This document shows, one piece after another, positions 7,945 to 14,240 of a stretch of 64,000 bases of DNA (positions within the stretch are counted from its first letter, which is position 1; the number at the start of each line of letters is the position of its first letter). The DNA comes from Cupriavidus nantongensis (GTDB taxonomy: Bacteria > Pseudomonadota > Gammaproteobacteria > Burkholderiales > Burkholderiaceae). Both the position numbers and the translations under genes were made by a program. The DNA lies in assembly GCF_001598055.1 (NCBI RefSeq), contig NZ_CP014844.1, positions 1,664,947 to 1,728,946 of the forward strand, given 5' to 3'. The notes under the pieces are model-generated. The model saw only the letters and a program-made list of their open reading frames with translations. It was not told the DNA's origin and ran no database searches.

Positions 7945-7986
7945 AACCAGTTGGCAGCGCTGCCAGCGAAGACAGGGCCACTCGCC

Positions 7987-8070
7987 ATGTTGGAACTGAC
8001 GGTAAAACTGAAGCTCAGCGGCAAGCAACTCCAAGCTCTAATCGGATTGCTCATGCTGTTCTTCAGCTAG
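7987..8070 (+). CDS. Tiny hydrophobic peptide (27 aa)
   Basis: ATG 7987 to TAG 8068-8070, encoding MLELTVKLKLSGKQLQAL then a hydrophobic tail ending LLMLFFS. The form (basic amphipathic start, hydrophobic end, 27 residues) resembles type I toxins or other membrane peptides. It is followed within 40 nt by the strong hairpin 8109-8133, which could terminate this transcript. It lies antisense to the leader of the leftward operon. No good Shine-Dalgarno is seen, so expression is uncertain. Confidence 0.35.
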   Translation: MLELTVKLKLSGKQLQALIGLLMLFFS

Positions 8071-8108
8071 TTGTACCCCGGCCCCTTTGGGGCTGGGCTC
8101 TCGCTGGC

Positions 8109-8133
8109 GGGCCGGTGGTCACGACACCGGCCC
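8109..8133. terminator. Strong hairpin, possible terminator or antitermination element
   Basis: GGGCCGGTG (8109-8117) and CACCGGCCC (8125-8133) form a perfect 9-bp GC-rich stem with a 7-nt loop. There is no adjacent T-run on either strand, so it is not a textbook intrinsic terminator. It could stop the rightward 27-codon transcript, or act in the leftward leader. Confidence 0.4.
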
Positions 8134-8180
8134 GTCGTCACAAGCACGCATCCCTGCGCGCCCTCTCCTGAATCCCGACT

Positions 8181-8191
8181 TGTCAAAGAAC
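8181..8191 (-). promoter_or_regulatory. boxA-like antitermination element
   Basis: On the minus strand the sequence is GTTCTTTGACA, 9 of 11 identical to the rrn-type boxA GCTCTTTAACA. It lies about 40 nt downstream of the predicted start of the leftward transcript, a position comparable to lambda nutL. A small hairpin precedes it. Function in Nus-dependent antitermination is inferred. Confidence 0.4.
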
Positions 8192-8236
8192 GCTCACCTG
8201 GCACGGCTTCGTGCTGCTCGGTGAGTTGATGGAGTT

Positions 8237-8265
8237 ATTACACCAAACGGTGAATAGATCGTCAA
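8237..8265 (-). promoter_or_regulatory. Leftward early promoter (PL-like) with embedded operators
   Basis: Minus strand: TTGACG (8265-8260), 17-bp spacer, TGTAAT (8242-8237), close to sigma-70 consensus at ideal spacing. An operator dyad CACC-AAAC-GGTG occupies 8241-8252 across the -10/spacer, and a second copy is at 8266-8277 immediately upstream of -35. Repressor binding there should block transcription of the operon 7707-1. Confidence 0.75.
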
Positions 8266-8289
8266 CACCAAACGGTGAATGAATGGTGA

Positions 8290-8309
8290 ATTGTGACTAA
8301 TGTCACAAT
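8290..8309. promoter_or_regulatory. CRP-like palindrome upstream of the leftward promoter
   Basis: ATTGTGAC-TAAT-GTCACAAT is a perfect 8-bp inverted repeat containing TGTGA-N6-TCACA, the CRP core consensus. Its centre is about 69-70 bp upstream of the predicted leftward transcription start, a helical position compatible with class I activation. It is one of six GTGA-N6-TCAC sites found between genes in this prophage. Confidence 0.5.
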
Positions 8310-8438
8310 GTTCGCCCACGTCCAAGGAGAAGGCGCTGCCGCACAACGTGCCTAGTGCCGAGAAGGGGGAGTGGCGGAACAAGCGAAGCTACGGTCGGTA
8401 TCGTCTAAACTGGCTCGACGCAATAGACAGGAGCCGCT

Positions 8439-8651
8439 ATGGATCCCGCAGACGTGATCGCCGCCTTCCAGCAGCTGGCGCTGGACGAGGAACTGGAACT
8501 AGATGTGGATGACGCTGTGGCCGGCCTGGCGCAGATCCTGGCCGACGAGCGGATGCCGGAGGAGGTTAGGGTGGCGCTGGAGATGGTGGGTGCTACGCTC
8601 TACCGGGTGGGGTTGGAGCGGCGGATGGGGCCGGTGGGTGAGGAGGGGTAG
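8439..8651 (+). CDS. Small acidic phage protein
   Basis: 70 residues, MDPADVIAAFQQLALDEELEL, preceded by CAGGAG 6 nt upstream of the ATG, a good ribosome-binding site. It is predicted to be all-helical and acidic. It is the only rightward gene between the leftward promoter and the accessory block, so it may be transcribed divergently from the early operon. Function unknown. Confidence 0.55.
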   Translation: MDPADVIAAFQQLALDEELELDVDDAVAGLAQILADERMPEEVRVALEMVGATLYRVGLERRMGPVGEEG

Positions 8652-8731
8652 GACTTGACCACCACGGGCAAGTCCTTTCGCTACAAGGGTTGGCGGGGAA
8701 GCGGCCACCAAACCACCAGGGCGAGGGCGTG

Positions 8732-8754
8732 AAAAAGCCCGCTAGGGGCGGGCT
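8732..8754 (-). terminator. Intrinsic terminator of the leftward accessory genes
   Basis: AGCCCGC (8736-8742) pairs with GCGGGCT (8748-8754). On the minus strand the stem is followed by a run of five T (plus-strand AAAAA at 8732-8736). It lies 24 bp beyond the stop of the gene at 8778-9179. Confidence 0.7.
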
Positions 8755-8777
8755 GATCAATGGGCGTTCGGACTGGC

Positions 8778-9179
8778 CTATTTCTTGGCGGGTGTCTGCG
8801 GCGCTTGGCCGGGCACGTTGATGATGATGGGTGGCTGCGTCGCCACTTGAGCCGCAGGCGCGGAGGGTGGCTTGCTCGCGTTCCAGATGGTGAACATCAA
8901 GCCAAGGATACCGAGAACGAAGGTCCCGAACATGCCAAGCGTTGCTGTATGAGTCCAGCGATTGTTCTCGGCTATGGCCTTGTTGATGTCGGCGCGGATC
9001 TCCGCAACGTCTGCCTTGGTGGCGTAGTTTGCGCGCATGACTGCCACGTCCTGCTGGAGGGCGGCCATGGTGTCTTCGAGGGCTTTGACGCGGGGTTCCA
9101 TAGCCTCAGTATAAGGAGGTTCTCCGCCGCCAGGAGGAACTTCGAACTCGCGGCGGGTAACCATGTCAGTTACCGCCAT
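8778..9179 (-). CDS. Membrane protein with coiled coil and Pro-rich tail
   Basis: 133 residues from ATG 9179. Order: a disordered N-terminus with GGGEPP, a coiled coil about residues 28-72 (MEPRVKALEDTMAALQQDVA), one transmembrane helix about 78-100 (LGMFGTFVLGILGLMFTIW), and a Pro/Ala/Gln tail ending QAPQTPAKK. It overlaps the upstream Zn-ribbon gene by 14 bp, so the two are co-expressed. Similar coiled-coil/TM proteins are frequent in prophages. The role is unknown; in an accessory block a superinfection-exclusion function is conceivable but unproven. Confidence 0.6.
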   Translation of the reverse strand: MAVTDMVTRREFEVPPGGGEPPYTEAMEPRVKALEDTMAALQQDVAVMRANYATKADVAEIRADINKAIAENNRWTHTATLGMFGTFVLGILGLMFTIWNASKPPSAPAAQVATQPPIIINVPGQAPQTPAKK

Positions 9180-9444
9180 AGATGAACTTTCGGAAGGTTT
9201 CCGGTAGGAAGTGTGCAACGAAGCCACATGTCAGGCATGTCAGCCCAGACACTGGCGTATGGCGCGACTCAGGGGAGCTGTCGGGCGAGAACATGCGCTG
9301 CCAGCCTATGGTCAGGCGGAAGTCCTTACCGGATATCGCTGACCAGTTCTCGTGGTGGCACATCGGACACACGAATTTCGTGGCCCTTCTTGCAAGGGCG
9401 GCCTCTATATCCGAGGCCGACGGGAAGGCACTCTGCTCTGCCAT
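9166..9444 (-). CDS. Zinc-ribbon hypothetical protein
   Basis: 92 residues, MAEQSAFPSASDIEAALARR, with CPMCHH about residue 26 and CLTCGF about residue 71, a well-spaced pair of CxxC knuckles expected to bind one zinc. The region between has a predicted beta character. It overlaps the following membrane-protein gene. Zinc ribbons of this type often bind nucleic acid or protein; nothing more specific can be said. Confidence 0.6.
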   Translation of the reverse strand: MAEQSAFPSASDIEAALARRATKFVCPMCHHENWSAISGKDFRLTIGWQRMFSPDSSPESRHTPVSGLTCLTCGFVAHFLPETFRKFIYGGN

Positions 9445-9475
9445 TTCAACGTTTCCAAGCTAGGGACGGAGCGCT

Positions 9476-9664
9476 CTACCGGAGCAGCAGCACATCGGCC
9501 GTGGCGCCTTTCTGGAGGTCGGTACTAGACCGAATCTCCAGCACCTCAATGTATTCCAGACAAACATCGTCCATGTGACCGCGCACGGCAAAGGTCACTG
9601 GCATTTCGCCTTTGCCGGCTTCCATCAATTGATCCAGGGCGTCGCGCAGTTCCGAGATCGTCAT
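9476..9664 (-). CDS. Small hypothetical protein
   Basis: 62 residues, MTISELRDALDQLMEAGKGE. It starts with a helix (ISELRDALDQLM) followed by beta-like segments (MPVTFAVRGHMDDVCLEYIE). This helix-strand arrangement is common among short phage proteins of unknown function. It is separated from the DUF4214 gene by a hairpin, so it may start its own transcript with the two genes downstream. Confidence 0.5.
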   Translation of the reverse strand: MTISELRDALDQLMEAGKGEMPVTFAVRGHMDDVCLEYIEVLEIRSSTDLQKGATADVLLLR

Positions 9665-9686
9665 GGTTCGTTAAGCTGTTTGGTGC

Positions 9687-9702
9687 GCCCGCCAAAGCGG
9701 GC
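9687..9702 (-). terminator. Hairpin after the DUF4214 gene
   Basis: GCCCGC (9687-9692) pairs with GCGGGC (9697-9702), just beyond the stop at 9714 of the leftward gene. No clear T-run follows on the minus strand, so it is a weaker terminator candidate. Confidence 0.4.
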
Positions 9703-9713
9703 TTGTCGCGGGG

Positions 9714-10703
9714 TTATCCCAGCCAGGTGATGTACTCAATTCCGTTCTGCATCTGGCCCAGCAGTTGCACATGGTTTTCCTGGCTATCCGCGAAATCGGC
9801 CAGCACCACATCACGACCCTTAGCGCCAGAGTCGATCTGCTGCACATAGAAGTCGAGTCCGGCTTGGTCCGGCGCGCGGTTCAGGATGTTGTCGTACAGC
9901 TCCGTCACGAACTCGGTAGTCGTCGGATTGGCCCCATAGAGGCCTCGGAACTCGTCGGAGTTGATGAAGTTGGCTGCGACCTCAACTGTGCTCATGCCGC
10001 CATCGAGCTTGCTGATCCAGAAGCCGAGGCCAACCTGGTCGGGTGAGCGGTCGAAAGCTGCCTTGTAGAGGCGAAATGCGTCGCCGGCAGAATCCTCGAA
10101 GTCGAAGGCAAGGCGCTTATCGGAAAAAATGATCCGCTCAATGCCATTCACATAGTAGTTTAATGCGGGCGTGTAAATAACGCGTTCACTCCCCTCCCAA
10201 GTAACCAGGCAGTCTTTGATTGGCTCGAGAATGACGTAGCTATCACGGCCAGTGCTGCTGGGCGGCCGATGGAATGGATTCGGCTCAGCATATATCAGCA
10301 CGTTGTAGAAGGTTGGCGTGAAGTCGTTTGTTGTGGAAACTGATAGCGAAAGCGTTGTCTCCTTTGTAAATGTCAGATACCCACTTCCAGATGCCTGAGA
10401 TGTATCGCCTGTCTGATATTTGTAATCGTAATAGACTCCTCCTGTGGCAGTGTCAAAGATCTTCATTTCCAAGTTGCCAGGCCCGGCGAACTCAAATTCG
10501 TAATTTACCCCCGGCTTCACAGTTACCGAGTAAGTGTCGCTGCTCGGAGTCGGACCGGTGTCACGGTAATAGTTGAGGGTGCCGCTGACTACTGCGTCGC
10601 GTGTGTACCTGTAGCCATCTGGCGTAATGCGGATCTGGCCGTCTGTAGCTGGGAATACTACGGGCAATTCAGGGTTGAAATAAATCGGCTTGCTTGCTGG
10701 CAT
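9714..10703 (-). CDS. DUF4214 protein, likely lysogenic-conversion gene
   Basis: 329 residues. Residues 1-200 are beta-rich and Ser/Thr/Tyr-rich (SDTYSVTVKPGVNYEFEFAG, resembling a pre-peptidase-type beta-sandwich). Residues about 206-316 hold two DUF4214 repeats: FRLYKAAFDRSPDQVGLGFW and VTELYDNILNRAPDQAGLDF. DUF4214 is found in secreted RTX-like or S-layer proteins and in phage structural proteins. There is no signal peptide; non-classical export cannot be excluded. The 5' half is visibly less GC-rich than the phage backbone, a sign of separate acquisition. It has its own upstream palindrome (10763-10776) and stands alone between terminators. Residues 1856-1944 of the tape measure contain the same domain. 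Confidence 0.7.
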   Translation of the reverse strand: MPASKPIYFNPELPVVFPATDGQIRITPDGYRYTRDAVVSGTLNYYRDTGPTPSSDTYSVTVKPGVNYEFEFAGPGNLEMKIFDTATGGVYYDYKYQTGDTSQASGSGYLTFTKETTLSLSVSTTNDFTPTFYNVLIYAEPNPFHRPPSSTGRDSYVILEPIKDCLVTWEGSERVIYTPALNYYVNGIERIIFSDKRLAFDFEDSAGDAFRLYKAAFDRSPDQVGLGFWISKLDGGMSTVEVAANFINSDEFRGLYGANPTTTEFVTELYDNILNRAPDQAGLDFYVQQIDSGAKGRDVVLADFADSQENHVQLLGQMQNGIEYITWLG

Positions 10704-10762
10704 GTCCCGTTCCTCTCTTGTGGTAGGTCGGGAAACCCTAGCAAAGGCCGGCGCTGGGCGCA

Positions 10763-10776
10763 GTGATGAATCTCAC
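10763..10776. promoter_or_regulatory. GTGA-N6-TCAC palindrome upstream of DUF4214 gene
   Basis: GTGA-TGAATC-TCAC, about 60 bp upstream of the ATG at 10703. It shares the arrangement and the flanking CACAAG with other sites in the prophage (12025, 56538, 58683). Regulatory function is inferred from recurrence and position. Confidence 0.45.
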
Positions 10777-10814
10777 AAGTCGTTGAATAACGAACTGGTG
10801 CAAGGGGGGATAAC

Positions 10815-10836
10815 AAAAAGGCCGCTCTAGGCGGCC
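10815..10836 (-). terminator. Intrinsic terminator after the P63C gene
   Basis: GGCCGC (10820-10825) pairs with GCGGCC (10831-10836), loop TCTAG. The minus strand continues into a T-run (plus AAAAA at 10815-10819). It is 16 bp past the stop of the leftward P63C gene. Confidence 0.7.
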
Positions 10837-10851
10837 ACTGAACTCTTGGTC

Positions 10852-11895
10852 TCAGTTGAAAGGCAAATTCAGCTGATTCCCGTCAAGGCGCGGGTAGCCT
10901 CGTTCGAGAGCGACCCTGAAATCTTGCCAGGTATCGGAGATCCGCAGGAGAAGCATCACGCCCTCCAAGTGCCGTTCGAGCGCGGGGTGCCCAACTTCCT
11001 CCGTAAGCCATTGGTGATGCTTGGCCTTCCTATACCCTTTCTCGGTCCTGGGATTCTTTCGTTCGAGCTCTTCCAGGATGCCAGGTGCGATGCGTGCGTA
11101 AACAATATTCTTGGTGTAGCCTGCGACGATGCCTGGGCGGCGAAGACTATCCCATTTCCATCCGCGCAGTCGGAAAATCTCTCGATAGAAGTTGTCCGGG
11201 AATCGCTTGGCCCAGGCAGCCAGTTCCTTTCTGAGGTACTGGTCAAGAATCGCCTGCAGAGCCAGGCGGTCGCGCACCTCTTGGTAACCGGTGGCTTCAT
11301 CGACGAGCGCAACCACGCCGACCTGAGCCAACGCACGCATCAAGATTTCAGCTCTTTGCGCAACTGCGAGTTGCGGTCTCATCCGTAGCGCTCCGGCTTC
11401 CCTAGCCTTGAGCCATACATCGCAAATCTTGGGTAGCGCTGTTGCTTCAACACCGTGAGCCACCCCACCGCCAGCTCCGCGATAAAGGATTGGATCCGTT
11501 ACCAGCAGCAGCAAGTCATTGGAAATAAAGGGATTTATCGCCTTTGATGATAGAAAAAAGGGTAGTTTCCCACCGCCGTCGGAATCACTTTCCTGTCGAC
11601 TCCAATCAGATCCACCGTATGACCTGCCCAGGGCTTTACCGACGCCTCGCTGGGAAAGGACTCGCCGGCCGTCCGGTAGTACGGCACATGGAATTCGAAG
11701 GTTACCTATCGCCAATTCCCCGATGTGGGTTGCCTTCGGCACAGCCCCCCATCGGGCTGCCGCTCCCTTCTGGGCAATCGTCTTCCTTTCTTCCGGCGAC
11801 AACGCTTCCGCCCTGGCTTTCGCTCCCTTCGCACGACCCGTAGGTTCACCCATGATTGTCATCTTGAGGTTGGATGCTGGCATCGTATCCGTCAT
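10852..11895 (-). CDS. P63C domain-containing protein
   Basis: 347 residues. Ordered features: a basic N-terminus (GRAKGAKARAEALSPEERK), then LRIPCAVLPDGRRVLSQRGV and ALGRSYGG, then the P63C domain about residues 225-315 with WAKRFPDNFYREIFRLRGW, RRPGIVAGYTKNIVYARIAP and YRKAKHHQWLTEEVGHPAL. P63C is widespread in phages and mobile elements, and its function is not established. The gene is monocistronic, with a terminator behind and a long inverted repeat across its presumed promoter, so it is probably expressed in the lysogen. Met at residues 5, 12 or 15 could also be the start. Confidence 0.8.
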   Translation of the reverse strand: MTDTMPASNLKMTIMGEPTGRAKGAKARAEALSPEERKTIAQKGAAARWGAVPKATHIGELAIGNLRIPCAVLPDGRRVLSQRGVGKALGRSYGGSDWSRQESDSDGGGKLPFFLSSKAINPFISNDLLLLVTDPILYRGAGGGVAHGVEATALPKICDVWLKAREAGALRMRPQLAVAQRAEILMRALAQVGVVALVDEATGYQEVRDRLALQAILDQYLRKELAAWAKRFPDNFYREIFRLRGWKWDSLRRPGIVAGYTKNIVYARIAPGILEELERKNPRTEKGYRKAKHHQWLTEEVGHPALERHLEGVMLLLRISDTWQDFRVALERGYPRLDGNQLNLPFN

Positions 11896-11903
11896 TTAGT
11901 GGA

Positions 11904-11944
11904 TTTGCAAGCATACTAAGGTAGAGTGCTAGGATGCTTGCAAA
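11904..11944 (-). promoter_or_regulatory. Inverted repeat across the P63C promoter
   Basis: TTTGCAAGCATACTA (11904-11918) and TAGGATGCTTGCAAA (11930-11944) are inverted copies matching at 14 of 15 positions around an 11-bp centre, 9 bp upstream of the start codon. On the minus strand TTGCAA and TAGTAT lie within the arms and could be -35/-10 boxes with a 19-bp spacer. A dimeric regulator, possibly P63C itself, is an attractive but unproven reader. Confidence 0.5.
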
Positions 11945-12239
11945 CACGATGGCAAGAACGAGTTGCAGCCCTCGGAGGGGCGGGGCTAGCCCGCTGTGAC
12001 GTATCGATGCACCGCGAAGATGCAGTGACCAATCTCACAAGCCGCAGGATATGGTCACGCGGACCGTTGACTACCGTGGCCCATCTGCCTCGCGGAGCTA
12101 CCCACGGTTGTGTCAGTTACGGCTCTTGCAAGTGCGCGCACGGTGTGGTACGGGCCGACCATGAGTTGCTGGTGCGAGCTGCTCGCCGCGATAACAGAAG
12201 CCTGCGCGCAGCGGGCTTAGCTATTGCTGGTTAGTAGTG
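11945..12239. other. Intergenic stretch between P63C and lipoprotein genes
   Basis: About 295 bp. A rightward 102-codon frame (11926-12234) covers it, but the product has no recognisable pattern, and its start lies in the operator repeat, so it is not called. It contains a GTGA-CCAATC-TCAC palindrome at 12025-12038. It also has an imperfect hairpin, AAGCC(T)GC/GC(G)GGCTT near 12200-12220, which may end the lipoprotein transcript. Confidence 0.4.
12025..12038. promoter_or_regulatory. GTGA-N6-TCAC palindrome
   Basis: GTGA-CCAATC-TCAC, followed by ACAAGCCGC, nearly the same flank as the copy at 56538. It lies 130 bp upstream of the leftward P63C gene. Confidence 0.4.
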
Positions 12240-13502
12240 TTATTGCATATCGAAGAGCGCAGGCTGCTTCGCGATAGCCTCAAGGAGGAGAGCCTCGACC
12301 TCCTTGCGCACCTCAGAAACTTCCACTGGCGTCCCGCTGCAATCAGCTCGCATATTGTCATTAGCGATAAAGTCGGCGGAAGATACTCCGCCAAAGACAT
12401 TTACGATTCGCGAGTTCGCGCAGGTGGAGTATGACCGATTGAGTGTGCCGCGTACGAGCTCGGCCTTGGAAGGACCCGCCTTTATCTCATACGCGTACTC
12501 GAGAGTGATGCCGCCAGTCCTCTTATCGTAAAGATAGGATGCGTTCCTTGGCATCAACAGTGCTGCCGCAACGAAGTTGACGTTATGTTGCGCTACCGTC
12601 ACCGTCTCCGTCCGTTCGGGCTGTACGCGTTCCTCGTGACGGAGCTTTTTAACTACCACTGGGATTGCGCCTGGGGAACTGTCTACAAACTGCGCCAGCG
12701 GCAGTTTTTTTCCCAGAGCTTCTGATAGATCGGTTTGGAGCAGCGGGTCCTCCGGGGAAATTTGGAGGTGAATCTTGCCTCGCCGCTTCGCAAGTGACTT
12801 CTCGGCTTCAGGTCCGAAATTCCGAGCTACCGAACCGGTGCTCGCTTGAGATGGAGTCAATCTTAGGGTCGGCAACGTGGCTGTGAAGTCGTTGTGGATT
12901 TTCCCGTGGGGAGATTCTTCGCTAGCGATGTCTGCCATTGCCTCGACATCAGCGACGTAGAAGGTCGGGGGGAATGGCTTGGTGGATTGCGCTTCGACGA
13001 CTCGCTTCTTGATAGTAAAGTAGCGCTCTGCGTTTAGGCCTTGACGTTGTTCACCGTAAAGCGCCCCGATTAAGGTGGTCGAGTAAACGTACTTCCCCGC
13101 CACTATCTCTGGCCGCACTCTATTTGCGAGACTGCTTCGGAGTGTCTCGGCCTCCTCAGTCGTTACAAGGCCACGCACTTCGATGGCCGAGATTGTTTTG
13201 AACGTTTGTTCAATGCCCGGCTCACTGAACTCAGTAGTTTTGGCCATGTATTCGGAGCCCTGAGTATAGAAGGCCTTTTTCCCTTCTTGCGTGGCGACTT
13301 TGGTCCATAGATCACCGGTGCGCTCGGGCATCGACCTATCCAAGTCAACTAGTGCTCGAGCCGCTTCAAAATATTCTCCCTGTTTAACCTTGTCCTGAAC
13401 CGCAAGTTCGGCTCTGTCCTGCCAAGTCTGGCGTGGGATTATTGCGCATGCGGACAGGAGGCCTGCAACTGCAATAGATGTGGCTTTCAACATACGGTCC
13501 AT
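12240..13502 (-). CDS. Prophage-encoded lipoprotein of unknown function
   Basis: 420 residues from ATG 13502 (a second in-frame ATG lies 3 codons on). The N-terminus MDRMLKATSIAVAGLLSACA is a lipoprotein signal peptide with lipobox L-S-A-C19; the next residues AIIPRQ lack Asp at +2, so outer-membrane sorting is expected. The remainder is a soluble periplasmic or surface domain with repeated helices (FEAARALVDLDRSMPE) and a beta-rich second half. No enzymatic motif is seen. It stands alone between the repressor and P63C genes and is leftward, the typical place for a conversion gene active in the lysogen. An extended open frame to 13607 is ignored because it lacks a signal peptide at its start. 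Confidence 0.65.
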   Translation of the reverse strand: MDRMLKATSIAVAGLLSACAIIPRQTWQDRAELAVQDKVKQGEYFEAARALVDLDRSMPERTGDLWTKVATQEGKKAFYTQGSEYMAKTTEFSEPGIEQTFKTISAIEVRGLVTTEEAETLRSSLANRVRPEIVAGKYVYSTTLIGALYGEQRQGLNAERYFTIKKRVVEAQSTKPFPPTFYVADVEAMADIASEESPHGKIHNDFTATLPTLRLTPSQASTGSVARNFGPEAEKSLAKRRGKIHLQISPEDPLLQTDLSEALGKKLPLAQFVDSSPGAIPVVVKKLRHEERVQPERTETVTVAQHNVNFVAAALLMPRNASYLYDKRTGGITLEYAYEIKAGPSKAELVRGTLNRSYSTCANSRIVNVFGGVSSADFIANDNMRADCSGTPVEVSEVRKEVEALLLEAIAKQPALFDMQ

Positions 13503-13687
13503 ACGAATTCTTGTAGTTGGCTTGCAAGGAACGCTAGGCAAATAGCTTTGCCATGACGTCTGAGGGGGGTTATTTGATGCGCCGATAGGCTGAGGGAAAT
13601 AACGCACAAGCGAGATTACGCATCGGAATCGAGCTAGAGGAAAATCGGGGGGAGGGCTGTCAACCTAGTTCATTTTCGCGGCAAATC

Positions 13688-13704
13688 TTGTGACGGGCAT
13701 CACT
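13688..13704. promoter_or_regulatory. GTGA-N6-TCAC palindrome upstream of lipoprotein gene
   Basis: TTGTGA-CGGGCA-TCAC at 13688-13703, about 190 bp upstream of the lipoprotein start. It is the most divergent of the six copies. Confidence 0.35.
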
Positions 13705-13730
13705 ATCCGCGAAAGAACGGACGCCAGTCA

Positions 13731-14159
13731 TCAAGCTGCGTTACTTTTTGCGTGCGCTGGCTTTGGAGGCGGCTCATCGTCTGCAGCAACGTTTTCCAGC
13801 GCCCCCAAAGCATAGATTTCAATCCTCTCCCTGGTCCGCTTCGGTGCTTTTTTCCACTGCTCGCGGGTGATCGACACGAACGGCCAATCACCGTTGCTGG
13901 CGGTAGCTGGTTCTTTGGCAGGAAGGTCAGTCGAGCGCAGGTCCGATGCGGCTTCGGAATCAAGCCATCCCGTTGGGCGGTCACTATCCCACGCGACTTC
14001 CATTGCCCGCGCGATCTTTTCGCCAAATGACTTCCTGCCAGCCAGCATATCGCTGATCTGGCTGGCGGGCTTGCCTAGCCGCCTCGAGACAGGGGCAAGC
14101 CCGTGCTGGTCGACCAGGCGGGCCAAGTTTCGGCGCCTTGTTTCAGGAAGTTTACTCAT
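13731..14159 (-). CDS. Phage repressor (CI-like, short)
   Basis: 142 residues, MSKLPETRRRNLARLVDQHG. A helix-turn-helix is visible about residues 20-45 (LAPVSRRLGKPASQISDMLAGRKSFGEK), followed by a C-terminal part with SITREQWKKAPKRTRERIE. It lacks the Ser/Lys peptidase domain of lambda CI, so RecA-stimulated self-cleavage is unlikely and induction must work differently. It is divergent from a Cro-like gene across three operator dyads, the classical switch layout. The predicted transcription start coincides with the ATG, implying a leaderless mRNA. Confidence 0.75.
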   Translation of the reverse strand: MSKLPETRRRNLARLVDQHGLAPVSRRLGKPASQISDMLAGRKSFGEKIARAMEVAWDSDRPTGWLDSEAASDLRSTDLPAKEPATASNGDWPFVSITREQWKKAPKRTRERIEIYALGALENVAADDEPPPKPAHAKSNAA

Positions 14160-14164
14160 GAGGC

Positions 14165-14193
14165 ATTAGAGCATTTTGCAACCAAACGGTGAA
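14165..14193 (-). promoter_or_regulatory. Repressor promoter (PRM-like)
   Basis: Minus strand: TTCACC (14193-14188), 17-bp spacer, TCTAAT (14170-14165). The start would fall near 14158, at the ATG (14159), so translation is probably leaderless as for lambda cI. The weak -35 overlaps the first operator, which would allow autoregulation. Confidence 0.5.
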
Positions 14194-14227
14194 TTCACCG
14201 TATGGTGTCAATATTCACCGTTTGGTG
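14180..14227. promoter_or_regulatory. Triple operator of the immunity switch
   Basis: Three dyads of the type CACC-N4-GGTG: 14180-14191 (ACC-AAAC-GGTG, first base A), 14196-14207 (CACC-GTAT-GGTG) and 14216-14227 (CACC-GTTT-GGTG), with centres 16 and 20 bp apart. The same 12-bp dyad occurs twice at the leftward early promoter, so one repressor can govern both early operons. Confidence 0.75.
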
Positions 14228-14233
14228 TATGAT
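14206..14233 (+). promoter_or_regulatory. Rightward early promoter (PR-like)
   Basis: TGTCAA (14206-14211), 16-bp spacer containing the third operator, TATGAT (14228-14233). The predicted start at about 14240 is adjacent to the Cro-like ATG (14241), which has only a weak GGGA upstream, so the mRNA may be leaderless or nearly so. Confidence 0.55.
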
Positions 14234-14240
14234 TCAGGGA

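Larger units (their letters stand above)
7708..8236 (-). other. Structured leader of the leftward early transcript
   Basis: About 520 nt separate the promoter from the first gene. Read leftward, the transcript would contain a small hairpin (8201-8214, GCACG/CGTGC), then a boxA-like GTTCTTTGACA (8191-8181), then a perfect 9-bp stem GGGCCGGTG/CACCGGCCC at 8109-8133. That content is suggestive of antitermination control. On the opposite strand it holds a 27-codon ORF and another structured segment, listed separately. No other gene is evident. Confidence 0.45.

Noticed and set aside
11926..12234. Rightward 102-codon frame between P63C and lipoprotein genes
   Set aside because: Starts inside the P63C operator repeat, has no ribosome-binding site and no recognisable pattern.
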